Shown here: piece after piece, positions 24,266 to 35,665 of the stretch
Layout of the letters: each line of letters begins with the position of its first letter
Position numbering within the stretch: position 1 is the stretch's first letter
Source: Halichoerus grypus
Lineage: Eukaryota > Chordata > Mammalia > Carnivora > Phocidae
Assembly (NCBI RefSeq): GCF_964656455.1
Contig: NC_135718.1
Location: 129,935,966 to 129,999,965, forward strand
Reading direction: 5' to 3'
Length of the DNA: 64,000 nt
Notes under the pieces: generated by a model
Seen by the model: only the letters and a program-made list of their open reading frames with translations
The model's database searches: none
What the model was told of the DNA's origin: nothing
Position numbers and translations under genes: made by a program

Positions 24266-24800
24266 GGGCTTACTGCCTGTTTCCATCCTGTTACGCTCTC
24301 GCTCAGAAATTCCCAGTGGCTGTCCCCTCCCCTCCTGGCCGCAGGAAGGACTAACTCCTTGGCACCCAACACCCACTAGAGCGCATGCCTGTTCATCTTT
24401 TAGACGGCATATTCCACTGCCCTGTGGGTCAATTTTCTAATCAGGCCACAGCTTCTCGATATTTCCCCCGAAGGCTTTGGTCATCTCTGTGTGCAGCCGG
24501 GCCACCCCCTCGCTCTCACCAGGAGGCCCCACTCCTCTCCAGCCACCACAGAGAGCCAACCTTTAAGGTTAAGCTTAGCCAAATTGATTATCTGATAACC
24601 CGAGGAACTCCCCTACAAAACCCATTCCCCAATTCCATCTTAGACACCTGTTGAATGTAAATCTCCTGGGAGAAGCAGGTGGACATGGATATAAGGCTGA
24701 GCTCAAAGGCCACCTCTTCGGGGAAGCCCCTGTTAAACACCCCAGCCCACAGAAAGTGCCCCCCCTATGAAGATATAGGTGTGTATCTTGGTCATGCATT
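24266..24800 (+). repeat. L2 LINE 3' segment
   Basis: 'gctcagaaattcccagtggc' and 'ggactaactccttggcac' correspond to the L2 zone before the 3' UTR. Further on, 'ctgagctcaaaggccacctc' and 'cggggaagcccctgtt' match the 'caaatgtcacctcctc' zone. The order and spacing fit one long, decayed L2 fragment of about 500 bp. The reading frame is not preserved. Confidence 0.6.
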
Positions 24801-24815
24801 CCCTAGACATGTCTT

Positions 24816-25010
24816 TTTTTTTTTTTAAGATTTTATTTATTTATTTGACAGAGAGATAGCACAAGTAGGCAGAGAGGCAGGCAGAGGGAGAGGAGAAGCC
24901 GACTCTCCACCGAGCAGGGAGCCCGACGTGGGGCTCCATCCCAGGACCCCGGGATCATGACCTGAGCCGAAGGCAGCCGCTTAACCGACTGAGCCACCCA
25001 GGTGCCCCTT
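24816..25010 (-). mobile_element. Can-SINE (SINEC), reverse
   Basis: Poly-T and AAGATTTTATTTATTTATTT lead into a GA-rich middle, ending CTGAGCCACCCAGGTGCCCC. The target-site duplication CCTAGACATGTCTT is perfect over 14 bp (24802-24815 and 25011-25024). Confidence 0.97.
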
Positions 25011-25024
25011 CCTAGACATGTCTT

Positions 25025-25265
25025 AAGCATCCATAGTGCCAGGGTCTGAGATAAGATGGGGTCCCTGGGCTCAAAGAACCCCCAATGCAGTGACTGGACA
25101 CAGACCAAACTCACAAAACCATCCTCCCCTCAAAGCCACCTGTGATGAGGGCCGTATGAATGAAGAGTCAGGAGATGTCCAGGGAGGCAGCAGCATGGGG
25201 ACCACGAGCTTCGGAGAGACGGAAGGTGGGCATTCCAGAAAGAAAGGCACTATGAAGAGGTGGGA
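25025..25265 (-). repeat. L2 LINE relic
   Basis: 'taagcatccatagtgccagg', 'gtctgagataagatggggtc' and 'ccctgggctcaaagaacccc' are the reverse of the L2 3' end. The region further on ('gaaggtgggcattccagaa') also fits. Approximate ends. Confidence 0.55.
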
Positions 25266-26968
25266 GAATGCTGGGGCCCCTGGGCTAGGTCAGGGGTCAT
25301 GCTGGGAGGTAAGAATAACAATAGGAAGGGAATAGACACACATCTATTGTGTGTTTACCGTGGACACTATTGGACCTGCTCTCTATTTATGGCCTCCTTT
25401 ATCCCTCATCGCTAACTGAAGCTGGAAGAGTATTGGGGGCCAGGCTGCGGAGTCCCACCACGCACACAGTGTGGCTCCTGCTCAGTTCATATTTTCTCAC
25501 TGAGCAACAGATAAAATGATCTCTGAAGGCTCACTCCCAGCAGAAGGAAGGCAGGATCCTTCGGGAGCAACTATGGCTCTGAAACATGTTTTCCTCACTT
25601 TTGTAGACTATTAAAAGCACCACCGGGGCTGATGCCGGAGGAGAGGCACTGGTTGGGCGAGAGCCTGGCTTTCCTGCTGCAGGATGTGAGCGGGGGTGTT
25701 AGAGCACTGCCTGGCCCCACGAGACACCCCAGCAAGGCTTGGGCAGACAGCTGTCCAAAGGACAGCTGTGGGTTGCTCAGAATAGGGACCCAGGAGAAAT
25801 GGTCTCAATGGGCTGGCCCAGGGGGACCTGATCTCTCCAGAGGTCCCTTGTCCCCAATGTCAGTGTGGAACCTGTGCAAGCAAGGCTCCGTCAGCACACC
25901 TCTGAGCGCGCAGGGCCTCCTGAACTGACCTTGTCCTTCCTCCTTCCCCCCAGGGACAGCACCTTAGCAGACCCATTCCAGAGAGACGGGGGTCCCTTCC
26001 AAAAGGTCACAAGATTCCCCCTGGTTTCCACCTTTTCCAGCCTCCTGGTCTTTGGCTGGCTGGCCGGAATTTAAATCCATCTCCCCCTGGGGAAGTCAAT
26101 ACAAATGTCAGATTTACTCAGGTAAGAAGGACACCAGGGACAGGACAGGTGGAAGCCACAGTGCAGTCCTCACCCCTCTGGCTCCCGCACTCGGATAGGA
26201 CAGGGTGGGAATGACTCTACCGAACCTCCCCAGCGGGCAGCCAGAGCTGAAGGACAGGGGAACCAAATGATGAAGTCGGTAGGCGAAGAGGCCTCTTTGT
26301 ATCCACTTCCTGAAGCATCTCCACAGTTTATACGGACGGAATCACATCATCGACCGTGTAATCTGCAGCTGAAATCGCCGGAACTGGAAGCCAGGAGAAC
26401 TGTGCTCTAGTCTGCTCTGCACCTTGGCCGAATCCCTGAGTACCTGTGCCTCTCTTCCTTCCCTTGTGCAACAGAACAGAACCTCGGTTTACCTAATTCA
26501 GCCCTTATGAGTGTAAAATAACTTGATAAATATAAAAATATTTCAAAAGTCAAACCTAAAGGCAAAATATAGTAGATGTCGACAGTACACCAATTGGCTC
26601 ATTAAGAGACCCCCAGGTATTTCAAGGCCTCAGCAATGAGCCCCACACTCTGGGCTCCAAGCAGGGGCTCCAGCTTGGAGCGCCTTTCCCTGGTTTGAGT
26701 TTGAGCAAAATCCCCACAGCTAGGGCCCCAGGAAGGAACGCCTGACCCCAGCTGCAGCCATCTCCCGGGGTCTGAGCATACTCTCTTCAGAGTCCCCCAT
26801 CTGAGAACCACGAGGTACCTTCCCACCATCCCAGAGCCCCGGCGCTCCCAGCTAGAGCCCCACCGATTTCTGAAAAGAAGCCACTCCAAGCCCCTCAGGG
26901 GTGTCCCCCTCACTACCCTCCTTGCTTTCTGAGTACATTCCAAAGGATAGTGAATTTCACACTGGAAA
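25266..26968. other. Unique DNA with weak MIR scraps
   Basis: No gene is recognised. 25330-25500 and 26350-26500 show faint MIR-like order ('accttggccgaatccctgag', 'ctcggtttacctaattcag'), too decayed to call firmly. Otherwise ordinary single-copy DNA. Confidence 0.45.
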
Positions 26969-27165
26969 TTTTTTTTTTTTTTTGAGAGAGAGAGAGTACA
27001 CATGAACAAGGTCAGGGAGGGGACAGAAGGAGAGAGAGAATTTCAAGCAGACTCCGCACTCAGCGCGGAGCCCAGATGCCGGGCTTGATCTCACGACCCT
27101 GAGATCATGACCTGAACTGAAACCAAGAGTCGGGCGTTCAACCAACTGAGCCACCCAGGCGCCCG
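26969..27165 (-). mobile_element. Can-SINE (SINEC), reverse
   Basis: A poly-T run and GA-rich middle lead to ATCTCACGACCCTGAGATCA and CTGAGCCACCCAGGCGCCCG. The duplication is short, CACACTG at 26958-26964 and 27166-27172. The GATTTTATTT box is missing, so the tail is shortened. Confidence 0.93.
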
Positions 27166-27283
27166 CACACTGTAATCTCTGAATTACAATTTAGTAAATC
27201 AAGATTGGCATTTTAAAATTTTAATGGAACAGAATAGAAAATATCAGAACACACAGCACTCTGTGAAAGTATTAAAAGCCATA

Positions 27284-27308
27284 ACACACACACACACATA
27301 AACACACA
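27284..27308 (+). repeat. Short (CA)n microsatellite
   Basis: The sequence is a CACACA run with a TAA interruption. Confidence 0.75.
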
Positions 27309-27478
27309 GAGGGCTGGACTCTTGACTCAGCCACTTGAGCTTTCTATGCTTCAGTTTCTTCATCTTTAAAATGGGTACAGCGGCAGTGCCCACCTCACAA
27401 GGCTATTGTGAGGATAATGTTAGTTAATATACATAAAACATTTGGAAAAGCACTTGGCACAAGCGCTGTATATAAAAG
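27309..27478 (+). repeat. MIR SINE
   Basis: Sense landmarks are 'atgcttcagtttcttcatct', 'aaaatgggtacagcggcag', 'cacctcacaaggctattgtg' and 'aaagcacttggcacaagcgc'. The 5' end of the consensus is missing. Confidence 0.85.
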
Positions 27479-27754
27479 TGTAATTTCATATATTTATATA
27501 CACATATAAAGGGGTGTGTGCGTGCATGGGTGTGTATGTTTCCTTGTTTACAAGGTAAACATCTTTCTGTAGTGTGGAGAAAAAAACTGAAAACCACTGC
27601 TCTGGGAGAAGCTAAGAGTTGTCTCTCCAAGGACAGTACTCGCTTAGAGACAAATTCCCAAGTCTCAGAGGCTTCACAGGTGTTTGCACACCTCTGTTTG
27701 GGGAGAGAGGCAAAGGTCACGCGAGGAACACACGGCCGGGCAGCGTGGGTACCG

Positions 27755-27958
27755 AGAGCACCATGCTAAGTGCGTCCCAATTGAGTCATTTAATCCACAA
27801 ACAACCCTATGTAGGGTATTAGGAATCCCATCTACAAGAGAGGGAACAGAGGCACAGAGAGGTTAGGTTGCCACACAGCTAGTAAGACCTAGAGCCAGGC
27901 TTTGAGCTCTACCTCCCAAATCTGGGCTTTTAACCACTATAGCACACTGTCTGCTTCA
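27755..27958 (-). repeat. MIR SINE
   Basis: Reverse landmarks are 'gagtcatttaatccacaaac', 'gggaacagaggcacagagag', 'ttgccacacagctagtaaga' and 'gcttttaaccactatagcac'. It covers nearly the full length. It faces the MIR at 27309-27478 in opposite orientation. Confidence 0.87.
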
Positions 27959-29104
27959 CTTTAAGGCCAACTTCTCACACAGGAGAGGGAAGCGAGACGT
28001 AGGAAGGTTCTGAGGAGGTGGCCCTGCTGTAAGAGGGGTTGCGCTCGCCTTAAAAGCAAGCGATTTCATTTTCTAATGGCTTGAATTGAGGATACAGCAC
28101 TTCCCGGCTCCCACCATAGAGTCCAGAGAGTTCTATGATAGTTGGAAGTATAAACGTGGTGAACAAGGCTCATAACCATATGATGTGCTCCCTACTTGAT
28201 TAATCTCAACAGTATGAACTTGCATAGAGATATCAGACTCCCCCATACCCTTTATCCCAGAAGACCCGGGTTCTTTCCGATCTCGTCTCATTTTACCTTC
28301 TCCACAGCCCCGGGACGCCAGGAGGGGCCCCACTGTCCTGTTTTCCCCGCGCTGAGAAGCCCAGCCTTACCAGCGGTCATCCTGTGGGTGAGTGAGCGCC
28401 CCGTGAAGACTGGGGAGCCGGGGAGTTGTCTCAAAGGGCCTGGTGGCACTGATTCTCCCGGTTGGCCCCCGTTTTGCTCCCGCCTTGACATGGATGGGAA
28501 CTCCCCCCCACCCCCGCCTCCCTGGCACAAGGCCCTCAGTTTACCTCTGGAGCCACCGTGGGTTTCATCAAACCCAGCTGCTCCCTCTGACGGGGAGAAA
28601 GAGGAGAAAGAAGACAACAGGGGCTGTGATTGGGGACTGCCCACCGGCCTTTACCTGGCTCGGGAAAACCCAGAGCTTGAGCAACAGGGGGAGCAGGTGC
28701 CTCTAGCCCATCAGCCTTCTGGACCATTCCCTCTGAAATCCCCAGCGTCCCCATTTACTGTCCTCTCCAAGGAGAGCTCGAGAACACCCCCTCATCCCAG
28801 CAACATCCAGGACTTCTGTTTGGATCTTTTCGTTCTGTGGTCAACCTCAAACCCTGATGACAAAACAAAACCAGCAAACATACGGAGAAACTGAGGTCCA
28901 GAGAGGCTGGGGGGCTTGCTCCTGGTCAGACTTTGTGAATTCAAGTGAGGGCAGGGCCCAGGAAGGCAGAAACTTCCACTCCCCCCATAAATCCTCCTTT
29001 CCCCACCCTGACAGAAGTGACCCCTCCCTCTCCGGTGCTTTCTCTCAACTCCTACACAGGTATTTCTGAGTCCATCCTGTACAGCACTGATTTGTTGAAG
29101 CGTC
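27959..29104. other. Unique GC-rich DNA with a 232-codon open frame
   Basis: The frame at 28196-28894 is the second longest here. It shows no domain, is proline- and serine-rich, and has no ortholog I recognise. An 80-bp stretch inside it (28308-28387) is bounded by consensus-like splice signals and is discussed in the findings. No gene is called. Confidence 0.4.
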
Positions 29105-29210
29105 TGTCTCTCCCATAGAGTTCTTTAGGGGCGGTGGCCATGTCTTATTCATCTTTGCATTCCTGGTGTCTGGCATATAGTGATTTCTCAATAAATGTTT
29201 GGGAAGACCG
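29105..29210 (+). repeat. L2 LINE 3' end
   Basis: 'agttctttaggggcggtggc', 'catgtcttattcatctttgc', 'attcctggtgtctggcatat' and 'ctcaataaatgtttggg' are the terminal L2 landmarks in sense order. Confidence 0.85.
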
Positions 29211-29217
29211 GCCAGGA

Positions 29218-29345
29218 GTGAGGCAGGGAAAGTGGGATAGAGAAAGAGGAAGGGGCAGAGAAAAAGAAATGGAAGGGGAGGGAGGGAGGCCAGGGAGCAG
29301 AGGAGAGAGCAGGAAGGCAGGTAGGAGCGAGGGAGGAGGGTGAGC
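29218..29345 (+). repeat. GA-rich (polypurine) tract
   Basis: The stretch is about 125 bp of almost pure A and G with GGGAGG, GAGAAAG and GGAAGG motifs, right after an L2 end. It may be unstable or triplex-forming. Confidence 0.8.
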
Positions 29346-30619
29346 AGGTTCCAGGAGATCACGGGCACGTCAAGCCGGTGGAACCGGACCACAGCACGGG
29401 GGCCTCTGCTGGTCTCACTGGGATGCTGGAAACAGATTGCCCCCAACCCTTCCCAGGACATAGGTTAGGAGCACCTGTAAGGGGCAGCCTTTCAGCTGCC
29501 AAGGAGGCCAGACAGTTGCCCAGGACTCCAGACATGGCTGCCCATCGTTATTTCTTTCCCTCTTTTCCCACCTCCAAAAAGTGAGAACCACTTGCCGTTT
29601 TCCTTCTTTTCTTCTGCCATGCGCCACTGCCCCCTCCCGCCTTGCTGTTCCCACCTGTTAAAGGCAGGCTCCTTCCTGTCCTGAGGATGGGATGGATTTA
29701 GGAGAATGGGGGACATAAGCTGGGGACACTCCGCTGTGGGACCCCCAACCCTGGAGGTGTTTTGGGGGTCCTTCCTGGGTGAGGAGTTAGTGTCAGCAGG
29801 AGCCTGAGGAAGGAGCCGTGTTTCTCCACCTGGATTCACCACCAACACAAGCTCTGCCTCCCTGAGGGGCTGTGAGGCAGGAGGGAGGAGTGGCTTCTAG
29901 AGGAAGGGGCTCCCGAGCAGCAGCTGTGGTCCCTGCATGACCCAGAGAAACCACTGGAAACCACAACTTAACAGGTTGGCTTCTCTTCGGAATTTCGCTG
30001 GAGGAGATAGGGGGACTTGCTATGCAGACTGAACCCCTGTGGGGCCCCCACTGCATCTCCTTTTCTAGAAAGTACTGGGTCCCCTACCTCCTCCCACATG
30101 GTCCATTACTCATACATCAGTCACACCCCCACACGTGTTTGTGGAGACCTACTACGCACAAGGCATGTTGGCCCTGGGGGTAAACCCTTGGTACTAGATC
30201 TCTGGAAGAGGTGAAGGGAGGATTGGGGGAGAGGGGTTCTCGGCCTTCTCCAAAACATCCAGAATAATGCCATTACAGTCTGCAAATGCTGCCCCATCTC
30301 TTTTGAAAAACAAGTCCTTGAGCCAAACCTGGCCCATGCCAGGCAGCCAGGCACCTGGAAATGAAGCAGGAAGGTATTCCAAGGGATCTTGTGGCTTCTC
30401 CTTTGTGCCAAGGTCTGGGTGGGGAAGGGGGGGGCGTCCAAGCTCAATCACACTGGGCTCCCTGAATGGAAAAGGCTGATGTTGAAAGGTAGAATCGGGG
30501 ACAGTGTTAGCCAGAGGTCACCGTTGGGAGTGTCCTCAAGGACAGTAGAAGGAGTCAAGCAACACCAACAGGATAGTCTGCTACACAAAGTGCCACTTAG
30601 TGGGAGCCAAGGGCCCTGA
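29346..30619. other. Unique non-coding DNA
   Basis: No gene or clear repeat is seen. The open frames are short, mutually overlapping and unrecognisable. Confidence 0.5.
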
Positions 30620-30720
30620 GCTCCCTTTCTGACCCTACAGCGAATCTGCTGTGTACCCTCAGGCAGGCCACAAGCCTCTCTGAGCCTCAGGTAACTCATC
30701 TGCACAGGGCCGTAAGGATG
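30620..30720 (+). repeat. MIR SINE relic
   Basis: 'ctgtgtaccctcaggcagg', 'cacaagcctctctgagcctc' and 'aggtaactcatctgcacagg' correspond to the MIR core in sense order. Confidence 0.65.
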
Positions 30721-31034
30721 GAGGCAGGAAGAGGAAACCAGCGGTGCCCCTGACTGCCTGCAGCCCTGAACGGTGAAATCCATGCTCCTGGGTCAGGCGG
30801 TCAAGGCCCTTCGCAGGCCAGCCTCCCTTGCGGCCTCATCCCCCGAGACTTCGGGAGCGTTTTCTGTGCCCCCTGAGTTCATGACAGTGCAAGCGCTGAG
30901 GACCCGGCCTGCTGCAGAGTCGGGGAAAGCAGGTGCCAGGAGCTGCCCCCAGGGCCCTGCAGGGCATGCTCCGCCTCCAATCCTTTAGTGGAGGACGGAG
31001 GCAAGAAGAGAGCAAAAGCAGAAACCATGACCGC

Positions 31035-31200
31035 TTCTGAGCACTTCACTATAAGCTATTGTCAGTGCTTCCGACACACGGTTTTTCTTAATCCTCAAAT
31101 TAACTCTCTGAAAAGTGATGCCCAGAGAGGCTGAGAAACTTGCTCAAGGTCACACAGCAGGTGGCAGAGCTTAGGCGGGACCTCGGGTCCGTGGGACCCT
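31035..31200 (-). repeat. MIR SINE
   Basis: Reverse landmarks are 'tcttaatcctcaaattaact', 'gcccagagaggctgagaaac', 'ttgctcaaggtcacacagca' and 'ggtggcagagcttaggcggg'. The CACAGCAGGTGGCAGAG part also resembles a CTCF core, a known by-product of MIR sequence. Confidence 0.87.
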
Positions 31201-31909
31201 CCCTCACCCTCCGTCTCACGCTGCCCAATATAAATACACTAACACACTAGCACCTGCGTGCGCCTAGACTTCTTTTTTTAAAGGGAGGAAATAATGATTT
31301 GTCAACCTCAAAGCTCTAAACTGCATGACTTTAGTCCTCGCTGCCTAGGCGGCCTTCTGGAAATTCTCTATTCCCTTCCTTTTCTGTTGCAACACAGGTT
31401 CCCAGAACACTAATGAGCCAGGCCAGCTTCCCGCCCCGCCGGGGAAGCCAGTGGGCTTGTACGCCAGAGTGCTGCCAGCCACCTCTTGCCACCTTCAAAG
31501 TGTCATTAGTGGCTGCCTGGCAGGTGGTCCCAGGCCCCTGCAGCCACAACCACTGCCCCTATCATCCAGAGCCATCAGCCACTGGATTCTGCCCTTAGTG
31601 GAAAGATAGCAGAGAATGGGCCTCCCGGGGTCTGCTCACCACCAACCACCACCACACTTCTCCCACACTCCACCGCATTCCCCCACCACGCATTTTTCTC
31701 TCAAAACCCAGCTGTGGCCGCTACCCATGCAAACTCCTCTGCCTGGGCTCCAAGGGCTCTTTCCCCACATCCTCTACTCCTTTCATTTCTTTCTTCTGTG
31801 ACCTCCCCCACCCCAAGAACAAACCAAGCTAGCCGGCCCTGGGGAGTCTGCAAAGGCCCGCCCTGTCCCACGGGATGTCACCTTACTGATGCAAGTTCTT
31901 CCTCTTCTT
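31201..31909. other. Unique non-coding DNA
   Basis: No gene or clear repeat is seen. The pyrimidine-rich stretch at 31630-31700 consists of imperfect CCACCAC repeats. Confidence 0.5.
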
Positions 31910-32055
31910 CCCATCCTAAATCTGAACTATCTCTTCCAGGAAGCCCTCCCTGATACACCATGCCCCATCTGGATCTTGCCTTTGCTTTGCATTTTCTCAG
32001 AACTTAATACCTCCCCTGCATTTACATTAGTTGGATCCATTTGTTACATTTCAGT
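31910..32055 (+). repeat. L2 LINE relic
   Basis: 'ctcttccaggaagccctcc', 'ctgatacaccatgccccatc' and 'tttctcagaacttaatacct' match the L2 sense zone ('gaagccttccctgaccaccc', 'catagcacttatcac'). Confidence 0.65.
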
Positions 32056-32239
32056 CATTTGACAAACGTTTCCTAAGGGTCTACAACTATGGGCGAGGCA
32101 TTCATGTGTGTCTACTCTCTGCCAAGCACTGCCTTCAAGGGGTTTGCGCTCAGGCCCTTTCCTGAGGGAGGCCCGCCTCTGCACGTAGGTTGGGAGCTGT
32201 CTCGGGGACTGTCTCCTCTTTGTTCCATCCCGGCCCCTG

Positions 32240-32590
32240 ACATTTACAAAGCACTTTCACTTGGGGTGTCTGGCTGGCTCAGTCAGAAGAGCATGTGACT
32301 CTTGGTTTCAGGATTGAGTTCGAGTCCCACATGGGGTGTAGAGATTACTCAAATAAATAAAAAAACTTAAAAAAAAAAAACCAAAAAACTAAAGCTTGTG
32401 CTTCCATTATCTCATATCTGCATGGCTCCCCCTACAAGGTAGGATGGAAGGGGTTATTACTCCATTTGAAAGATGGGGATGCGAAGGCCCAGAAAGATAA
32501 GGCGACCTGTCCTAGGGCCTCCTGCTGGCTACCAGCCAGGTCATCAACAGAATTCAGGTCCCCTGACTCCCAAGGAGAGTGGCCTCCGCC
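32240..32590 (-). repeat. MIR SINE, split by a short SINE
   Basis: 'catttacaaagcacttt' precedes the SINE. After it come 'ccattatctcatatctgcat', 'ctccatttgaaagatgggga' and 'aacagaattcaggtcccctg'. These are reverse MIR landmarks in the right order. Confidence 0.75.
32263..32382 (+). mobile_element. Short Can-SINE (SINEC) in a MIR
   Basis: The head is GGGGTGTCTGGCTGGCTCAG. GTGTAGAGATTACTC follows, then AAATAAATAAAA and poly-A. It belongs to the short type without the CT-rich middle. No clean target duplication is visible, so it is probably one of the older copies. Confidence 0.9.
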
Positions 32591-32739
32591 CCACCACGCA
32601 GACGAGGCTCTTTAAGAGTCAGATGGGACCTACGTGACCACTCATTTCTCGACCTCTCTCACTGCCCCTGGACCTTAAGGAAGAAAGAAAGCTGGGGCAA
32701 AAATAGAGGGCGTTAGGCGTGCTGGTGGAACTGGAAACT

Positions 32740-32815
32740 TCGCACCAGTTTACCCTTGTATTCCTGGCACATGGCAGGCCCTCGATACGTATTTGCCGAA
32801 TGAATGAATGAGCCA
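32740..32815 (+). repeat. L2 LINE 3' end
   Basis: 'ttgtattcctggcacatggc', 'aggccctcgatacgtatttg' and 'ccgaatgaatgaatgag' mark the last part of an L2 copy in sense order. Confidence 0.8.
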
Positions 32816-35099
32816 CTTACTGGAGAGGTGAGGGGCAGAGGGGATGAGCTAGTTAGTAACAGCAGCCCCGTGAGTGCGGGTCATCCGCTCAGGCCATCCC
32901 CGGCAGCCGCTCCCTTCTCATTACCTGCCTACCGACTGAGTGTTCTGACGGGGGCTGAGTGATGACTGAAGTCACACTTCTGCCCTGGGCCCCAGGGCTC
33001 CGCGGGAGTCCGCATGAGTCACCCCCGCTGTCATGAGGGGGCGGGACTTCATGCATCCTGTCTGGTGTCCATGCCCCAGAGTCCTGCCGCTACCGTGGCC
33101 TGTCCCCCAAAGAGCAGCTCCCCTCTCTGACCTGATGGCCAGACAGGCCTGGTAAGTGCCAGGGCCATGGACTGCGAAGGGCAGAGGGTGGAAGGAAACT
33201 TCTAGCATCTCAACCAAAGCTGAAGGAGAGGGCAGGGTTAAGGAGGGTAGAGCAGTGTTTGTCAGGGGACAAAAACATGCTGAAAAGATTTATAAATAGA
33301 ATAAAGAGAGGGGCCTCCGTGAATAACCCCTTTATGGGATGGGATGGGAAGGACAGGGCTGGGCTGCTCCAGTTCAGGCTAATTTTCGTGCCCCGTCAGA
33401 AAGGAGGCTGATGCTTAGACAGGAAAGTGTCACCACTGTCTAGACGGAGGCCAGGGGCCAAGGAATGAGAATGGAGAAATAATCACCTCTAAGGCCGGGT
33501 GTCTCTGACAAAAATCTGGACTGGGAGGGATAAGTCACAGAAGAAGCGATCTGGAGCAGGGGAGACTCTCCCAGAAGTCACAAAAGCCGGAGGCTTTGTG
33601 CCAAAAGGTGCTGACTCACAAGCTGGTTCTGGTCTGAGTGCTTCTATGTGACCTTGGCCCAACAGCTTACTAAACTTTCCATACTGGACTTCAGCGTCTT
33701 CATTTATTAAAAAAAGGGTACTGTGTCACCTGTACGTGTCTTTGTCCTCTGGCAGAGGGCACTTGGGAGGGTAAAAGAGACCAGAGACCAGATGTCACTT
33801 GGAGTTGCCTAGAGGACAGGAAATGTGGAAAGGCAGGGTCTGCGCAGAGGGCTCAGCCGTGGACAGGCAGGAGCCCCAGGCTGGCGGTTTCGGCTGCCCC
33901 GATTGCAGGTGGAGAGGAACAACTATTTTGATTGTCTCACGGCTGGTGAGAGATAAGGAAGACATGCCTTGTGCTTGTCGGGTAAGTCACATCTCTGCTC
34001 CGTTATCTGTCAGCCCCCTTCTCTGGGGTCAGCGCACAGAAGCTGAACGGTGGGAAGAGATGTTCCCCGTGATTTAAGTCACAGAGAGAAGTGCAAACTG
34101 GGTTTAGAGGGCTGGCAGAGGGTGGCCGACCCTCCCAGTTTGCCCAGCACTGAGGGGGTTCTCAAATGCAGGACTTTCAGTACTAAAACGGAGACACATC
34201 GGTCGTCTTACGGAAGCACTCACACGGGAACTAAGCCTCTGGTTTGGCAAAGCACTCGTGGGCACCTCATGAAATCTTCACGCTCAGAAATATTGAGAGC
34301 TCACATCGCAGGGTTGGTTGGGGGGCCGAGTGCCCAGATGCCCATCCCGGTGAGCCCTTGGCACGCATGTTCCTGCAGGCGTAGCCCTGGGCCTTGTTTC
34401 CTCCAGATCTGACTAAGCTTACCTTCCAGCTAGAGGACAAAATACTGTTAGAGACGAACTAAAGTTGCTCAGGACCCGGAACCCTGAGAAAGGTCCTTGG
34501 TGATTTCTTGGAGGAGCTTGTGAGCAAACCCAGGAGAAGGCCATAGAGCAGAGCTCTGCTTCCTGGCTGTCCCCAGAGGTCACTTAGTCCTACAAAGATC
34601 TCAGTGGCTGGGGTGAACAAGGGGTCAAAGGATGGGCATGGGGAGAAGCACTGAGGGCCATTTCCAGGCCACCAGCGCCAAACACGGCTGAGCTGCGATT
34701 AACTTACAGACAGGACTGAGCAGAAAAGGGGGCAGTGCCCCATTCCTCGCCCTGCGCAGCCCCCTCCCTAACCAGTCCAGCACAATGAGCTGAACTTCCC
34801 CTGGCTGGAATCCACTTAATTCTCTCCTAAGCTGCTTTGTGGGACAGGCTGCTGAGCACGCGACGTGTCCAGTCCTGCTGTAGCCGACTTTCTCCATGGC
34901 CGAAGGCAGGCTCCAATTCCATGCCCCTTCTGCCAGCTGAAACAGAGCCCAGGCTCACACTGGGGCCCTGAGTTCATGGAGACCACGGGCAGGCGTGGAC
35001 GCTCGGCTCCTCTGTCCGTTCAAGGCAGTCTGCCCCATTCAAGAGCCAGGGAGAAGAGACAGGGCTCGAGACGTCAGGATGGGGAAAGCGTCTCTCTCC
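32816..35099. other. Unique non-coding DNA, one MIR scrap
   Basis: No gene is recognised. 33620-33720 is a weak sense MIR ('tatgtgaccttggcccaaca', 'ggacttcagcgtcttcattt'). TTATAAATAG at 33290-33299 fits the MEF2 consensus. Nothing else stands out. Confidence 0.45.
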
Positions 35100-35225
35100 T
35101 GCCTCCACACAACTCAGTCATTTCTTAATTCAGCAAATGTTTTATCAGGGCCCAACTGTGTGCAAAGCACTGGGGGAGAGACTGAGGCGGTCGAGGCCCA
35201 GACTCAGAACCCAAGGAGGGACAGG
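35100..35225 (-). repeat. L2 LINE relic
   Basis: 'taattcagcaaatgttttat', 'gggcccaactgtgtgcaaag' and 'cactgggggagagactgagg' are the reverse of the L2 3' end. Confidence 0.75.
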
Positions 35226-35539
35226 AGGGCACAGGGAGCGGAGATCCACAGACAGGCCCCAGCTCAGGGGCTGCCCCGCTCTGTGGCCCCACGCACCCCG
35301 CCCCAGCGAGCGCACGCACAGACGTGGAGATAAAGGGAAAAGAAGAGAAGCCAAAATCCTGGTTAACTCACAAAGCAGTGCTCTGTGGGCTAGACAATCA
35401 AGCTTTACTTCAACTTACAACACATTTCTGACAAACAACTTTTGCTGTCTGAGCCCTAAGTCCAACCCCTAAGGATTGAGCTAGAGAATTTAAAGGATCT
35501 AAGAAGAAATGTAATCACACCCCCTTTCCTTTTCCTTGA

Positions 35540-35665
35540 CTGAGTCGTTCGTTCGTTCATTCATTCACTCATTCATTCACATTTCATGAGTGCCCTCTGC
35601 GTGCTGGCCCAGAGCTTGGCACTGGGACTCAAGGGGAAAGTTCAATCTGACCTCACTCGGAGTCC
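35540..35665 (-). repeat. L2 LINE relic with TTCG/TTCA simple repeat
   Basis: 35545-35579 is a GTTC/ATTC simple repeat that grew from the L2 end. It leads into 'catgagtgccctctgcgtgc' and 'tggcactgggactcaagggg'. Reverse orientation. Confidence 0.75.

Noticed and set aside
28196..28894. 232-codon open frame as a coding exon
   Set aside because: Proline- and serine-rich, no homology recognised. The GC-rich DNA is open in several frames at once.
31140..31175. CTCF site in CACAGCAGGTGGCAGAG
   Set aside because: This is normal MIR sequence. It might bind CTCF, but there is no independent support.
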